From contig JBCBNX010000005.1 in the NCBI GenBank assembly GCA_039821555.1, positions 263,447-327,446 on the forward strand: a stretch of 64,000 bases of DNA. Direction: 5' to 3'. Under the pieces are notes generated by a model that was given only the letters and a program-made list of their open reading frames with translations, had not been told where the DNA came from and made no database searches. Position 1 is the stretch's first letter, and each line of letters begins with the position of its first letter. This DNA is from Bacteroidota bacterium (lineage in GTDB: Bacteria; Bacteroidota; Rhodothermia; Rhodothermales; Rubricoccaceae). Positions 46,124-55,072 of the stretch are shown here, one piece after another. Made by a program: the position numbers and the translations under genes.

Positions 46124-46260
46124 TGGGGTGTAGGTATGTAGTTGGGGAGGGCAACCGAACAGAGTAGGGTACGCCGAGGGCCCAACTATCGCCGCGCGGT
46201 GAATCCGACCAGAATCCTCGCCCAGCGCCGTCAACACCGAGCGCTAAGGAGAACGATCTT

Positions 46261-47139
46261 GTGCCCCGCTGCTCTGCTCTCATCCCTTGCCGTTCCCCCT
46301 CCCCGGTGCGCGCTGATCTCCACACCCACACCACCGCGTCCGACGGGCGGCTCTCCCCGCCAGGGCTCGTCGAGAAAGCGGCCCTCCGCGGGATCGAGCG
46401 GCTCTCGATCACGGACCACGACACCGTGGCGGCCTACCCGCTCGCGCGGATCGCTGCGCAGCGGCTGGGCGTGGCGCTGCTGCCCGGCGTCGAGCTGTCG
46501 GTGCAGGTCGACGACCGTGACATTCATCTGCTCGCCTACGGGTTCGACCTCGCCAATCCGGCGCTCGCGACGGCGCTGGAGGCCTATCGGCGGAAGCGCG
46601 TCGAGCGGGCTGAGGCTATCGTGGACCGGCTTGCCGGACTCGGCCACCGGCTGCGTCTGGAGCGCGTGCACTACCACGCCAAGGGCGAGGTCGTCGGACG
46701 GCCGCACATCGCCAAGGCGATGCTCGAAGCGGGCCTCGTGTCCACGTTCGGCGAGGCGTTCGACCGCTTCCTCGGCACGACGGCCCCGGCCTACGTGCCT
46801 AAGACCGACCAGCCCGCCTCGGAGATGATCGCGCTCGTCCACGCGGCGGGCGGCGTGACGGTCCTCGCCCACCCTGGCATCGCGCTCGATGAGACCATCG
46901 CCGCGATGCTGGTGGCCGACGGCCTCGACGGCGTGGAGGTGGTGCACCCGGCACACGACCCGATGGCGGAGCGCCGCTGGGCCGCCTTCGCCGCGCGCCA
47001 CGACCTCCTCACAACGGGCGGCTCGGACTACCACGGCTTCGGCACCTTCGAGGACGACAGCTTCGGCCGCTACGCCCCCGACCCCGCCTGGGTCGCCCGC
47101 CTCCTCGGCGCTGTCGCCCACCCCGACGTGATCGTCTGA
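46261..47139 (+). CDS. PHP-domain phosphoesterase (YciV/RNase AM-like)
   Basis: The 292-residue protein is a single PHP domain: ADLHTHTTASDGRLSPPGLV, LSITDHDTVAAYPLARIAA, LLPGVELSVQVDDRDIHLLA, the GRPHIAKAMLEAGLV loop, VTVLAHPGIALDETI, and TTGGSDYHG. This order matches the 3',5'-nucleotide phosphatase/5'-3' exonuclease branch (YciV). All metal ligands appear present. The start is GTG 46261 or GTG 46306, the latter directly before the PHP motif. A 13-base duplication covers its stop. Confidence 0.88.
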   Translation: MPRCSALIPCRSPSPVRADLHTHTTASDGRLSPPGLVEKAALRGIERLSITDHDTVAAYPLARIAAQRLGVALLPGVELSVQVDDRDIHLLAYGFDLANPALATALEAYRRKRVERAEAIVDRLAGLGHRLRLERVHYHAKGEVVGRPHIAKAMLEAGLVSTFGEAFDRFLGTTAPAYVPKTDQPASEMIALVHAAGGVTVLAHPGIALDETIAAMLVADGLDGVEVVHPAHDPMAERRWAAFAARHDLLTTGGSDYHGFGTFEDDSFGRYAPDPAWVARLLGAVAHPDVIV

Positions 47140-47150
47140 CGTGATCGTCT
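47125..47150 (+). repeat. 13-base tandem duplication at a stop codon
   Basis: GACGTGATCGTCT occurs twice back to back; the first copy contributes the last codons of the PHP gene (DVIV) and the TGA stop spans the junction. Confidence 0.9.
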
Positions 47151-47182
47151 GACATAGTGGCTTAGAAGCCCATTGGGCGTGG

Positions 47183-48235
47183 CTAGTCCTCCAGCCCGGT
47201 CAGCTTCTCGAACGTGATCGGCGCGTTGCCCTCGCGGATCACGGCGGCGAACCGCGCGGCGTCCTCCATCACGGCCTTGATCGCGGCATCGTCCATTCCG
47301 CGCTGGCGCAGCTCGGCGGCGAACTGCTCAACGTCGTAGTCGCCTGCCTCGAAGAGTTGCGCGAGCGTGTAGACGCGCGGCAGCTCCTTCCCGCGCCAGA
47401 CGAGCGCCGCGACCTCCCCATCGCGGCGGAGGAATTCCATCGTGCTCTCGTCGCCCGACTGGAATTCGCCGTTCACAACGCGGTAGTCGTACGCCTTCGG
47501 ATAGTACCTCCGCGGCTCGAAGACGTACTGCACGCGCGGGAGCCAGTCGCCGTCGTAGTCGTCCTCGAACTGGACGAAGCGGCCGTCGCGGATGACGTAG
47601 AGCTTGCGCCCGTCGGAGTAGATGCCCTCGTAGTCGTCGGCGGCGACGGGCGCTCCGGTGGGGGCGGCGTTGGGCGGCGGCGGCGGCTCGGGGAGCGTCA
47701 GGCCGCGGATCACTTCCGCGAAGCGCGGCGAGCCACCGCCCGCGCCGCGCCACTGGTTGCCAGGTCGGAAGGCTGCGTCGGCGAACGCGGCATCGTCGAG
47801 GCGCGCGGCGACCTGCTCCGGCGTCCAGCCTTCCAGGTCAACGACCTCCTGCACCGCGTCGTCCACGTCGAGGCCGAACAGCGTGAGGAGGTCGCGCAGC
47901 GTGGCGACAGACTCGCACGGCTCGTCCTGGAGCAGTAGCGTCCCGTCGGCGAAATCGACCGCGCTGTTGCCGGAGTTGAAGGCCCCATCGCGCGTTTGGT
48001 AGCCGCCGCCGCTCCGTTGGCGCAGTTCGTCGTCAAACGGGAAGTCGTCGGCGTTGAAGAGCTGATAGGTGGTCCACTGCTGGTCGGCGCGGGTGCCCGT
48101 GCCGACGGTCCCGATCCAGACGACGTAGCGCTCGTCGCCGTCGAGGTTGCAGCCGTAGAAGCCCTCGTAGGGGTCGGGGGACGTTGAGGTGGCAGGGGCG
48201 CTGAGCATCCCCAGCGCGAGGAGGAAGGCAAGCAT
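47183..48235 (-). CDS. Secreted protein with internal duplication, function unknown
   Basis: The 350-residue product has a signal peptide (MLAFLLALGMLSAPATS). Two similar halves are visible: each begins YEG(F/I)Y with a beta-rich part (VVWIGTVG; KLYVIRDGRFVQF), then an acidic helical part ending in RFAEVIRGL or RFAAVIREGN. The halves are joined by a PEPPPPPN spacer. I recognise no family. It starts 8 bases after the stop of the upstream gene, so the two are an operon. Confidence 0.8.
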   Translation of the reverse strand: MLAFLLALGMLSAPATSTSPDPYEGFYGCNLDGDERYVVWIGTVGTGTRADQQWTTYQLFNADDFPFDDELRQRSGGGYQTRDGAFNSGNSAVDFADGTLLLQDEPCESVATLRDLLTLFGLDVDDAVQEVVDLEGWTPEQVAARLDDAAFADAAFRPGNQWRGAGGGSPRFAEVIRGLTLPEPPPPPNAAPTGAPVAADDYEGIYSDGRKLYVIRDGRFVQFEDDYDGDWLPRVQYVFEPRRYYPKAYDYRVVNGEFQSGDESTMEFLRRDGEVAALVWRGKELPRVYTLAQLFEAGDYDVEQFAAELRQRGMDDAAIKAVMEDAARFAAVIREGNAPITFEKLTGLED

Positions 48236-48243
48236 GGGGCGGG

Positions 48244-49194
48244 CTAGCGGGTGGACGAGATCGGGTAGAAGAAGGCGCGGTTGAGCCCTTCCAGGAAGGC
48301 GGTCGCCTCGGTGCCTGCGCGCACCTGGTCGCCGACGGGGACGAACTGCCCGCCGCGCACCTCGAAGGGGATCGTCTCGCGGAAGTCGCCGCCGTTGAAG
48401 TCGTCGGCCTTGACCACGCGGCGGATCTCGTAGGTGCCGTCGTTCATGTCGCCGCGGTGGATGCGTGACTCGGCATGGCTGGAGTTGGGCCGCTCGACCG
48501 CCTCGAAGGTCTGCGTGGCGATGGTGAGGCCGTCCGACGAGACGCCGCTGTCGGTGACGGTGCGGCCGATGAGGCGACCGTCGCGGCGCAGCTCATAGCG
48601 GACCTGCTCGAAGACGAGCCGCTCGCGGTCAGCGTCCATGAGTTGGTCGTAGTAGTTCCACTGGAGGTGCGGCTGGCGGCCGGTGGCGTCGTCCTCGTAG
48701 TCCACGAAGCCGTGCGTCATCCAGAGGCCGTCCACGGCGAAGCGCGGCGGCGTGTCGGCGTAGGGGTCGCTCGACGTGATGCGGACGACGCGGAACGGGA
48801 AGCGCGTGATGACCTCGCCGCCGTGCTCGATGTCGAGCGTGTAGGCGCCGGACTCTTCGAAGACAGGTTCTTCGCTGGTGCGGCGCGCGGTGGGTAGCCC
48901 GAAGCGCCCGCCGCCGCCTGAGTCCTTGCGGAAGATGCGGGCGGTGCGCGTGCCGTCGCGCTGGCCTTTGTAGCCCCGCTCGAAGACGATGTCGCCGTTT
49001 GCGTCGCGGACGATGGCCTTGGCGCGGTCGCCCCGCGGGAAGGCGATCGTGAAGCGCGGCAGGCTGAAGCGCCCGGTGCCGTCGTCCACCTTCAGGGCAT
49101 CGAGGAGGACCTGCGTGACGGCGGCCGAGGGGAGGTCTTGCGCCTGCGCCGGGAGCGCGAGGAGCAAAATGAGAGCGAGGAGAGCACGAGGCAT
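48244..49194 (-). CDS. Secreted protein, function unknown
   Basis: ATG 49194 gives a clear signal peptide (MPRALLALILLLALPAQAQ) and 316 residues. The mature part is beta-rich and acidic (AYTLDIEHGGEVITRFPFRV, WMTHGFVDYEDDATGRQPHL) and ends in FLEGLNRAFFYPISSTR. No family is recognised. It forms a tight pair with the duplicated secreted protein downstream. Confidence 0.8.
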   Translation of the reverse strand: MPRALLALILLLALPAQAQDLPSAAVTQVLLDALKVDDGTGRFSLPRFTIAFPRGDRAKAIVRDANGDIVFERGYKGQRDGTRTARIFRKDSGGGGRFGLPTARRTSEEPVFEESGAYTLDIEHGGEVITRFPFRVVRITSSDPYADTPPRFAVDGLWMTHGFVDYEDDATGRQPHLQWNYYDQLMDADRERLVFEQVRYELRRDGRLIGRTVTDSGVSSDGLTIATQTFEAVERPNSSHAESRIHRGDMNDGTYEIRRVVKADDFNGGDFRETIPFEVRGGQFVPVGDQVRAGTEATAFLEGLNRAFFYPISSTR

Positions 49195-49324
49195 GGTGGG
49201 TCCGGCTTGAGGAGCACAAAAAGAGCGCACTCATGGTACCGGGTACCCTATGTGCGACCCATGGTCCGAAGGATGCAATCCCACCGGTCCGAATGGCGAA
49301 AACTCGGAACCGGACTCGCTTGCC

Positions 49325-50386
49325 TCACGCGGGGAGTGCCTGCCGCAGCCACCGTAGCCAGTTGCCGCCGAGGAAGCCGGCGCGCGCTGCCTCGGGCACG
49401 GCGTCGCCGAGCTTTGCGAAGTCGGCCCCGCGCTCGATGCCGAAGGGCGTTTCCTGCTTGCCGAAGCCCCCGTCGAAGTCGCTCCCGATGCCGAGACGGT
49501 CCCAGCCGAGGCGCCCTGCGAGGTGCGCCGCCTGGGTGCGCACATCGTCCAGCGTGACGCTCTCCTCCGGGTCGTCGCGCGCCACGCCGTTCTTCACGAA
49601 CGGGTTGCCGAGGACCACACCCACCACCGCGTCCCGCTCTGCGAGCGCGTCGAGCATGGCGTCGGTGAGGTGGCGGTCGGTAGGGACGAGCGCGGCGGCG
49701 TTGCTGTGGCTCGCGCAGACGTGCGCGGGGTTCGTGCTCGCATCGAGGACGTCGAGCGCGTCCCAGACGGCGTCGTGGGCGAGGTGGCTCGCGTCAAGCG
49801 CCACGCCCGCCTCGGTCATCGCGCGGACGAGCTCCCGCCCTATCTCTGTGAGCGGACCGGGCGCGAAAGTCCCGCCCGAATACCGCGTCCGCTGCCACGC
49901 TGGGCCGACGAGCCGGACGCCGCGCTCGACCCACCACGGCAGTTCGTCGGGCGTGCGGATCGGGTCGGCGCCTTCCATGAGCAGCACGAGCCCTGTGGTG
50001 CGGTCACCCTCGGCCCACGCTGCCTCGTGTGCGGCGAGTTCGGTCTGCGAGCGGAGGATGCGCAGCCAGCCGTCGTCCTCCCAGCGGCGGTAGACGTCCA
50101 GTTGCTCGACGCCCTTCGCGTGCGCCTCGTCGGGCGTGCGGTACATCAGCGCCTTCTGCTTCGCCGTGAGCGGCTTGCGAGCACCCGGCCGCTTCGCGTG
50201 ATGCCGCAGCGTGAAAATCGTCCCGAAGACGATGCCGACGCCTGCCCCTTGCAGTTCGGGCAGCGTGACCATCACTTCTTGCGCCGCTTTCGCCTCGGCG
50301 GCGCGCAGGCCGGGCACAGTCCGCGTCAGGTCCCGGCCGTGCGCAACGACGTTGAAGGCGAGGTCGAGGTGGGCGTCGATATACAT
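49325..50386 (-). CDS. Membrane-dipeptidase-type peptidase (M19)
   Basis: The 353-residue protein matches the renal-dipeptidase amidohydrolase family: DAHLDLAFNVVAHGRDL with the metal-binding HxD (H6, D8), LVLLMEGADPI with the bridging Glu, GVALDASHLAHD, ASHSNAAALVPTDRHLTDAM, and LGIGSDFDGGFG. It hydrolyses dipeptides, often with broad and D-residue-tolerant specificity. No signal peptide is seen, so it is probably cytosolic. It lies near the amide-ligase genes, but on the other strand and past another gene. Confidence 0.92.
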   Translation of the reverse strand: MYIDAHLDLAFNVVAHGRDLTRTVPGLRAAEAKAAQEVMVTLPELQGAGVGIVFGTIFTLRHHAKRPGARKPLTAKQKALMYRTPDEAHAKGVEQLDVYRRWEDDGWLRILRSQTELAAHEAAWAEGDRTTGLVLLMEGADPIRTPDELPWWVERGVRLVGPAWQRTRYSGGTFAPGPLTEIGRELVRAMTEAGVALDASHLAHDAVWDALDVLDASTNPAHVCASHSNAAALVPTDRHLTDAMLDALAERDAVVGVVLGNPFVKNGVARDDPEESVTLDDVRTQAAHLAGRLGWDRLGIGSDFDGGFGKQETPFGIERGADFAKLGDAVPEAARAGFLGGNWLRWLRQALPA

Positions 50387-50441
50387 GCGTGGGGGCTGTC
50401 GGCGTTCGGCTGTCGGCTATCTGGAAATCCGTCTCGCTCGT

Positions 50442-50585
50442 GTCATCCTGAGCGTAGGTCCGCAGGACCGAAGCCGAAGAGCTTGCCCTCGCGAACGCGG
50501 GGGATCTGCGGGTCAGCGTTCAGGTTTGTCCGGAGCGCCGAGACGGACAGAGATCCTTCGGCGCGCTGCGCTCGCTCAGGATGAC
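50442..50585 (+). repeat. Dispersed repeat with GTCATCC/GGATGAC ends (copy 3)
   Basis: Begins GTCATCCTGAGCG and ends CGCTCAGGATGAC, a 13-base perfect inverted terminal repeat, the cleanest of the four copies. It fills most of the 236-base spacer before the M19 gene start; the rest of that spacer shows nothing else. Confidence 0.8.
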
Positions 50586-50622
50586 ATGCGTAGGGGAAGG
50601 GGTGCGTCGTGGACGGATTGTG

Positions 50623-51459
50623 CTACCCCGCCGGTCCCAGTAGGAAATCCATCGCGAAGTGTAGGCGGTCGCGCCAGGCGATCTCGGAGTGGCCCGCGCC
50701 CTGATCCTCGACGTAGCAGAAGTCGTGGTGGCGGCGGTAGCCCTTCGACAGGATCAGTTCGCGGAGGCGGCGCACGTCGGCGACGGTCTGCGCGCCCTCC
50801 TTCGTCCCCACGTCGAGGTAGATGCGACCGGCGTGCTTCGGCGTCTCGCGGACGATGGGGAAGATCGCGCGGTCGGCGAACCAAAGCGACGGGCTCATCA
50901 CGCCCGCATGGCCGAACACGTCGGGGCGCTTCAGGAAGGCGTAGAGGCTGATGAGCCCCCCCATCGACGAGCCCGCCACGATGGTGTCCAGCGGCCCCGT
51001 GCGCGTGCGGAAGTCGGCATCGATGCGCGGCTTCACGGTCTCAGTGAGGAAGGCGACGTAGGTCTCGCCGCGCCCGCCGCGCTCCTGCTGGTCCTTGACG
51101 GGGCTGTACTCGTGGATGCGGTCGACGCCCGTGTTCGGTACACCCACGACGATGGCCTCGCGGCCCGTGACGGCGAGCGCATCCATCGTATTGTCGACCT
51201 GCCACTCGCCCGCGAACGCGGTCGCGTCGTCGAAGAGGTTCTGGCCGTCGTGCATGTAGACGACCGGGTAGCGGCGGTCTGGCTCGGTGTGGTAGGACGG
51301 CGGGAGGTAGACGAGCAGGTCGCGGTGGTTGCCGAGGCGGGGGCTGTGGATCTCGGGTAGCCGCCACAGGTCGCCGACGACGGTGTGGTAGCCATCGTCG
51401 TCCGGGTAGGACTTCCAGCCGAGCGCGACGAGGTCAGGAGCAGGGGTGAGGGTAGGCAC
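50623..51459 (-). CDS. Putative esterase of the enterochelin-esterase/EstD type
   Basis: The 278-residue alpha/beta hydrolase shows HRDLLVYLPPSYHTEPDRRY, PVVYMHDGQNLFDD, the nucleophile elbow VAGSSMGGLISLYAF, and a likely catalytic His in GHSEIAWRDR. An Asp in YLDVGTKEG may complete the triad. No signal peptide is seen. The family cleaves esters of varied substrates. It is divergently placed from the esterase that opens the ligase cluster, sharing a 185-base promoter region. Confidence 0.88.
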   Translation of the reverse strand: MPTLTPAPDLVALGWKSYPDDDGYHTVVGDLWRLPEIHSPRLGNHRDLLVYLPPSYHTEPDRRYPVVYMHDGQNLFDDATAFAGEWQVDNTMDALAVTGREAIVVGVPNTGVDRIHEYSPVKDQQERGGRGETYVAFLTETVKPRIDADFRTRTGPLDTIVAGSSMGGLISLYAFLKRPDVFGHAGVMSPSLWFADRAIFPIVRETPKHAGRIYLDVGTKEGAQTVADVRRLRELILSKGYRRHHDFCYVEDQGAGHSEIAWRDRLHFAMDFLLGPAG

Positions 51460-51644
51460 GGCACTCAGGTAGGCAAAGGGGCCGAAGTTTAAGAATTGAA
51501 TGCGCTTCTCATCGTTCTGTCGTCACTCCTCCATTCATCGGTTCGCGCGTGCGGAGTATGTTGCACGCGCGAAGATAGCGCCGCCTTTTTGCGCGGCCTC
51601 GTCTGCGTCCACCCCTCGTCCCCACACCCGCCGACTTACGCCTC

Positions 51645-52364
51645 ATGCACCGCGAATACCACAGCTGGCACAGCCCCTCGCTCGGGCGCACCATGGAGAC
51701 GCTCGTCTTCGGCCACGCCGGGGCGCGCGTCGTTGTCTTCCCGACCTCGCAGGGCCGCTTCTACGAGTGGCAAGACCGCGGCATGACCGATGCCCTCGGG
51801 GACCACCTCCGCAACGGCTGGATCCAGCTCTACTGCGTGGACAGCGTCGACGCCGACAGCTGGTACGCCCGCTGGAAGCACCCTGCCGACCGCGCCCACC
51901 GGCAGGAGGACTACGAGCGCTACCTCCTGCACGAGTTGCTGCCGTTCAGCTACCACAAGAACCCGAACGACTTCCTCATCATGACGGGTGCAAGCTTTGG
52001 CGCCTTCCATGCCATCGACTTCACGCTGCGCTACCCGCAACTCGTCGGGCGCGTGATCGGGATGAGCGGGCTCTACGACATCCGCATGTTCTCGGACGGC
52101 TACTACGGCAACGAGCTCTACCGCCACAACCCGTCGCACTACGCGATGGATATGCACGACCACGGCCACCTCGAAGCGCTCCGCCACACTGACATCATCC
52201 TCGCCACCGGCAGCGACGACTCGTTCCGCGAAAACAACGAGCACCTCTCTCGCGTCCTCTGGGAGAAGGGCGTCGGCAATGCACTGCGCCTGTGGGACGG
52301 CTGGGCGCACGACTGGCCCTACTGGCACCAGATGATCCGCACCTACATCGGCGGATCAGACTGA
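51645..52364 (+). CDS. Putative esterase, first gene of the ligase cluster
   Basis: The 239-residue alpha/beta hydrolase starts METLVFGHAGARVVVFPTSQ after a short REYHSWHSPSLGR lead. The nucleophile elbow is LIMTGASFGAFHAIDF, and the acid/His pair are likely in LATGSDDSFREN and WAHDWPYWHQM. It is small and lacks a signal peptide. Forty-eight bases separate it from the ATP-grasp gene. In amide-ligase neighbourhoods such a hydrolase may trim or release the product; this is inference. Confidence 0.85.
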   Translation: MHREYHSWHSPSLGRTMETLVFGHAGARVVVFPTSQGRFYEWQDRGMTDALGDHLRNGWIQLYCVDSVDADSWYARWKHPADRAHRQEDYERYLLHELLPFSYHKNPNDFLIMTGASFGAFHAIDFTLRYPQLVGRVIGMSGLYDIRMFSDGYYGNELYRHNPSHYAMDMHDHGHLEALRHTDIILATGSDDSFRENNEHLSRVLWEKGVGNALRLWDGWAHDWPYWHQMIRTYIGGSD

Positions 52365-52412
52365 CCCCTACAGCTTCACTTCTCTCTTTTCTAGCTTATC
52401 GCCACGTATCTC

Positions 52413-53519
52413 ATGCCTAAGAAAGTCGGATTGATCGTCGGCCGCGAGTGGTCGTTCCCGCCCGCCTTCATCGAAGAGGTCAACAACCGCGACGCGGACG
52501 TGGTCGCCGAGTTCGTCAAGATTGGCGCGCCGCACATGGACGCGCCGCTGGAGTACGACGTCATCATCGACCGCATCTCGCACGAGGTACCGTTCTACCG
52601 GACCGTCCTCAAGCAGGCCGTCCTCGCCGGGACGACGGTCATCAACAACCCGTTCATGTGGACGGCCGACGACAAGTTCTTCGGGGCGGCGCTGGCCACC
52701 AAGCTCGGCATCGCGCACCCGAAGACGGTCGTGCTGCCCAACAAGGAGTACGTCCCCGGCATCGTCCACGACGAGTCGCTGCGCAACCTCGAGTATCCGC
52801 TCGACTGGGACGCCATCCTGGACTACATCGGCCTGCCATGCATCTTCAAGGACGCTCACGGCGGCGGCTGGAAAGAGGTCTACGTCTGCCGCTCGAAGGA
52901 GGAGCTCATCGGGCACTACAACAACGCGGGGCTGCTCACGATGGTGCTCCAGGAGTTCATCGAGTGGGAGCACTTCGTGCGCTGCATCTGCCTGGGCCAG
53001 GACACGATCCTGCCGATCAAGTACGACCCCCGCGAGCGGCGCTACCATGTCGAGCACGACCACATGAGCCCCGAGCTCGGCGCGCGCGTCGTCGCAGACG
53101 CCACGAAGCTCTGCACGGCGCTCGGCTACGACATGAACTCGATGGAGTTCGCCGTCCGCGACGGCGTCCCCTACGCCATCGACTTCATGAACCCGGCGCC
53201 GGACATGGACATCAACTCGCTCACGCCGCACTACTTCGAGTGGGTCGTGCAGCACATGGCCGACCTCGCCATCGACCGCGCGCTCAACCCGCGTCCGCAG
53301 CTCCGTGAGCTCCGCTGGAACGAACTCATCGCCGCACCCCTGGCCGACCCAGCCCCCGCGAAGAAGGCCCCCGCGAAGAAGGCCCCCGCCATGGAACCCA
53401 CGACGGTGAAACCCACGACGGTGACCAAGAAGACGGCTGCCAAGACCACCGTGGCTGAGAAGACCACCGTGGCCAAGAAAACCACCGCGCGCAAGACGAC
53501 CGCGAAGAAGTCGGAGTAG
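52413..53519 (+). CDS. ATP-grasp ligase with Lys/Ala/Thr-rich C-terminal tail
   Basis: The 368-residue protein has a RimK/glutathione-synthetase-like ATP-grasp core: VGLIVGREWSFPPAFIEEVN, INNPFMWTADDKFFGAALAT, CIFKDAHGGGWKEVYVC, TMVLQEFIEWEHFVRCICLG, and the Mg-site AIDFMNPAPDMD. It should join a carboxylate to an amine with ATP. From about residue 315 the tail is low-complexity and strongly basic (PAKKAPAKKAPA, then KKTTARKTTAKK), like histone H1 or AlgP tails. The tail may bind nucleic acid or polyanions, or be a modification target. The next genes encode a second ATP-grasp and a GCS2 ligase. Confidence 0.9.
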   Translation: MPKKVGLIVGREWSFPPAFIEEVNNRDADVVAEFVKIGAPHMDAPLEYDVIIDRISHEVPFYRTVLKQAVLAGTTVINNPFMWTADDKFFGAALATKLGIAHPKTVVLPNKEYVPGIVHDESLRNLEYPLDWDAILDYIGLPCIFKDAHGGGWKEVYVCRSKEELIGHYNNAGLLTMVLQEFIEWEHFVRCICLGQDTILPIKYDPRERRYHVEHDHMSPELGARVVADATKLCTALGYDMNSMEFAVRDGVPYAIDFMNPAPDMDINSLTPHYFEWVVQHMADLAIDRALNPRPQLRELRWNELIAAPLADPAPAKKAPAKKAPAMEPTTVKPTTVTKKTAAKTTVAEKTTVAKKTTARKTTAKKSE

Positions 53520-53532
53520 CCCGCCCGGACGC

Positions 53533-53648
53533 CTCCCCCCGTTCTCATCGTCTCCGCGTCTGATGACGCTCCGCTCTTCGAACTGTCCCCCTCACGCGTG
53601 AGGGGGACAGCCCCGCGACTCCTCGCTAGAGGAGCGGGGCGGGGGGAG
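53533..53648 (+). repeat. Intergenic palindromic element, CTCCCCCC-ended (copy 2)
   Basis: Ends CTCCCCCCG and CGGGGGGAG. It contains the perfect 12-bp stem CTGTCCCCCTCA/TGAGGGGGACAG at 53583-53610 and a second stem made of CCCCG and CTCCTC facing GAGGAG and CGGGG. It shares a left arm of about 60 bases with the copy at 56192 (GTTCTCATCG, TCTTCGAACTG). Confidence 0.85.
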
Positions 53649-53682
53649 CCGGATTGCTATCCACCCAGCCACCCAGCCACCT

Positions 53683-55041
53683 ATGGCCATCCAGGCCGCC
53701 ATCGACGCCTACCATACGCTGCTCACCGACGACGACCTCGCCGGGGCGTCGCAGGACCAGCTCGACGACCAGCTCCGCCGCCGGGGCCTCTTCTTCGGCG
53801 AGCGCCCGCTGTGCAGCGTGCTGCGGCCCCGCTTCATGACGCCGGGGCAATACAAATTCCTGAAGCGCCGCACCGCCGTCCTGCTGCGCGCCTTCGGCAA
53901 GGTCTACCGCGCCGCCATCGCTGACACGGTCTTCCGCAAACAGTTCAAGCTCACCGACTGGGAGGAGGCGCTCGTCCAGCACGACCACGGCTTCGCGACG
54001 GCCAGCCCCGTCTCGCGCCTCGATGCATTCTTCGTGTCGGAGCGCGGCGGGATGAAGATCACCGAGTACAACGCCGAGACGCCCGCCGCCGCGGCCTACA
54101 ACGACCACCTCGCAGCGATCTTCTTCGGGCTGCCGGTGATGCGGGAGTACCTGAAGCAATACGAGGTCCGCTCGCAGCCGTCGCGCCATAGCGTGCTCCA
54201 CGCGCTGGTGAGCGCCTACCAGCAGGCGACCGGGCGCAAGCGGCATCGTCCGACCATTGCCATCGTGGACTGGCGGGAGGTGCCGACCTACTCGGAGTTC
54301 GTGATCTCGAAGGACTACTTCGAGGCGCTGGGCTTCAAGTGCGTCATCGCCGATCCGCGCGAGGTGGAGTACCGCGGCGGCAAGCTCTTCGCAGGCGGCA
54401 TCCCCATCGACGTGATCTACAAGCGCGTCCTCATCTCTGAACTCGTCGAGCGCGGCGGGATGGACCACCCCATCGTGCGCGCCGTGATCGCGGGCGACGT
54501 GGTGATGGTGAACTCGTTCCGCTGCAAGATCCTCCACAAGAAGGCGAGCCTCGCCGTGCTGAGCGACGAGCGCAACGACAGCCTCTTCACCGCGACCGAG
54601 CGCGAGGCCATCGAGGCGCACGTGCCGTGGACGCGCGTGGTCGAGGAGCGTACGACCATGTTCAAGGGTCTGCTCATCGACCTCATCCCGTATGCAGCGA
54701 AGAACAAGGACCACCTCGTCCTCAAGCCCAACGACGAGTACGGCGGCACCGGCATCGTGCTCGGCTGGGAAGTCGACGACGCCCGCTGGCAGGCCGCGCT
54801 CAAAGAGGCCCTCGCGGAGCCGTTCATCATCCAGGACCGCATCCACCTCCCGCACGAGACCTACCCGAGCCTCGTCGACGGGGCCGCCGCCTTCCACGAC
54901 CGCATCATCGACACCGCCCCGTTCGCCTTCTACGGCGACTACATGGACGGCTGCCTCACCCGCCTCTCCACCGACTCGCTCGTCAACGTGACCTCCGGCG
55001 GCGGCTCCAGCCTCGCGACGTTCGTGGTCGAAAAACGCTAG
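53683..55041 (+). CDS. Circularly permuted ATP-grasp protein
   Basis: The 452-residue protein matches the circularly permuted type 2 ATP-grasp family, in which the ATP-binding halves are in swapped order. Marks are VSRLDAFFVSERGGMKITEY with NAETPAAAAYN, a central CVIADPREVEYRGGKLFAGG, IPIDVIYKRVLISELVE, LVLKPNDEYGGTGIVLGWEV for ATP binding, and a C-terminal VNVTSGGGSSLATFVV. Relatives act in peptide or amide bond formation and co-occur with GCS2-type ligases. It lies 31 bases before the ligase gene, so the two are co-transcribed. Confidence 0.9.
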   Translation: MAIQAAIDAYHTLLTDDDLAGASQDQLDDQLRRRGLFFGERPLCSVLRPRFMTPGQYKFLKRRTAVLLRAFGKVYRAAIADTVFRKQFKLTDWEEALVQHDHGFATASPVSRLDAFFVSERGGMKITEYNAETPAAAAYNDHLAAIFFGLPVMREYLKQYEVRSQPSRHSVLHALVSAYQQATGRKRHRPTIAIVDWREVPTYSEFVISKDYFEALGFKCVIADPREVEYRGGKLFAGGIPIDVIYKRVLISELVERGGMDHPIVRAVIAGDVVMVNSFRCKILHKKASLAVLSDERNDSLFTATEREAIEAHVPWTRVVEERTTMFKGLLIDLIPYAAKNKDHLVLKPNDEYGGTGIVLGWEVDDARWQAALKEALAEPFIIQDRIHLPHETYPSLVDGAAAFHDRIIDTAPFAFYGDYMDGCLTRLSTDSLVNVTSGGGSSLATFVVEKR

Positions 55042-55072
55042 CGCGACTCCTCACTCTCACACCCCTAGCCCT

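Noticed and set aside
44729..46141. Long plus-strand frame opposite rsmB
   Set aside because: Antisense shadow; the methyltransferase motifs are all on the minus strand.
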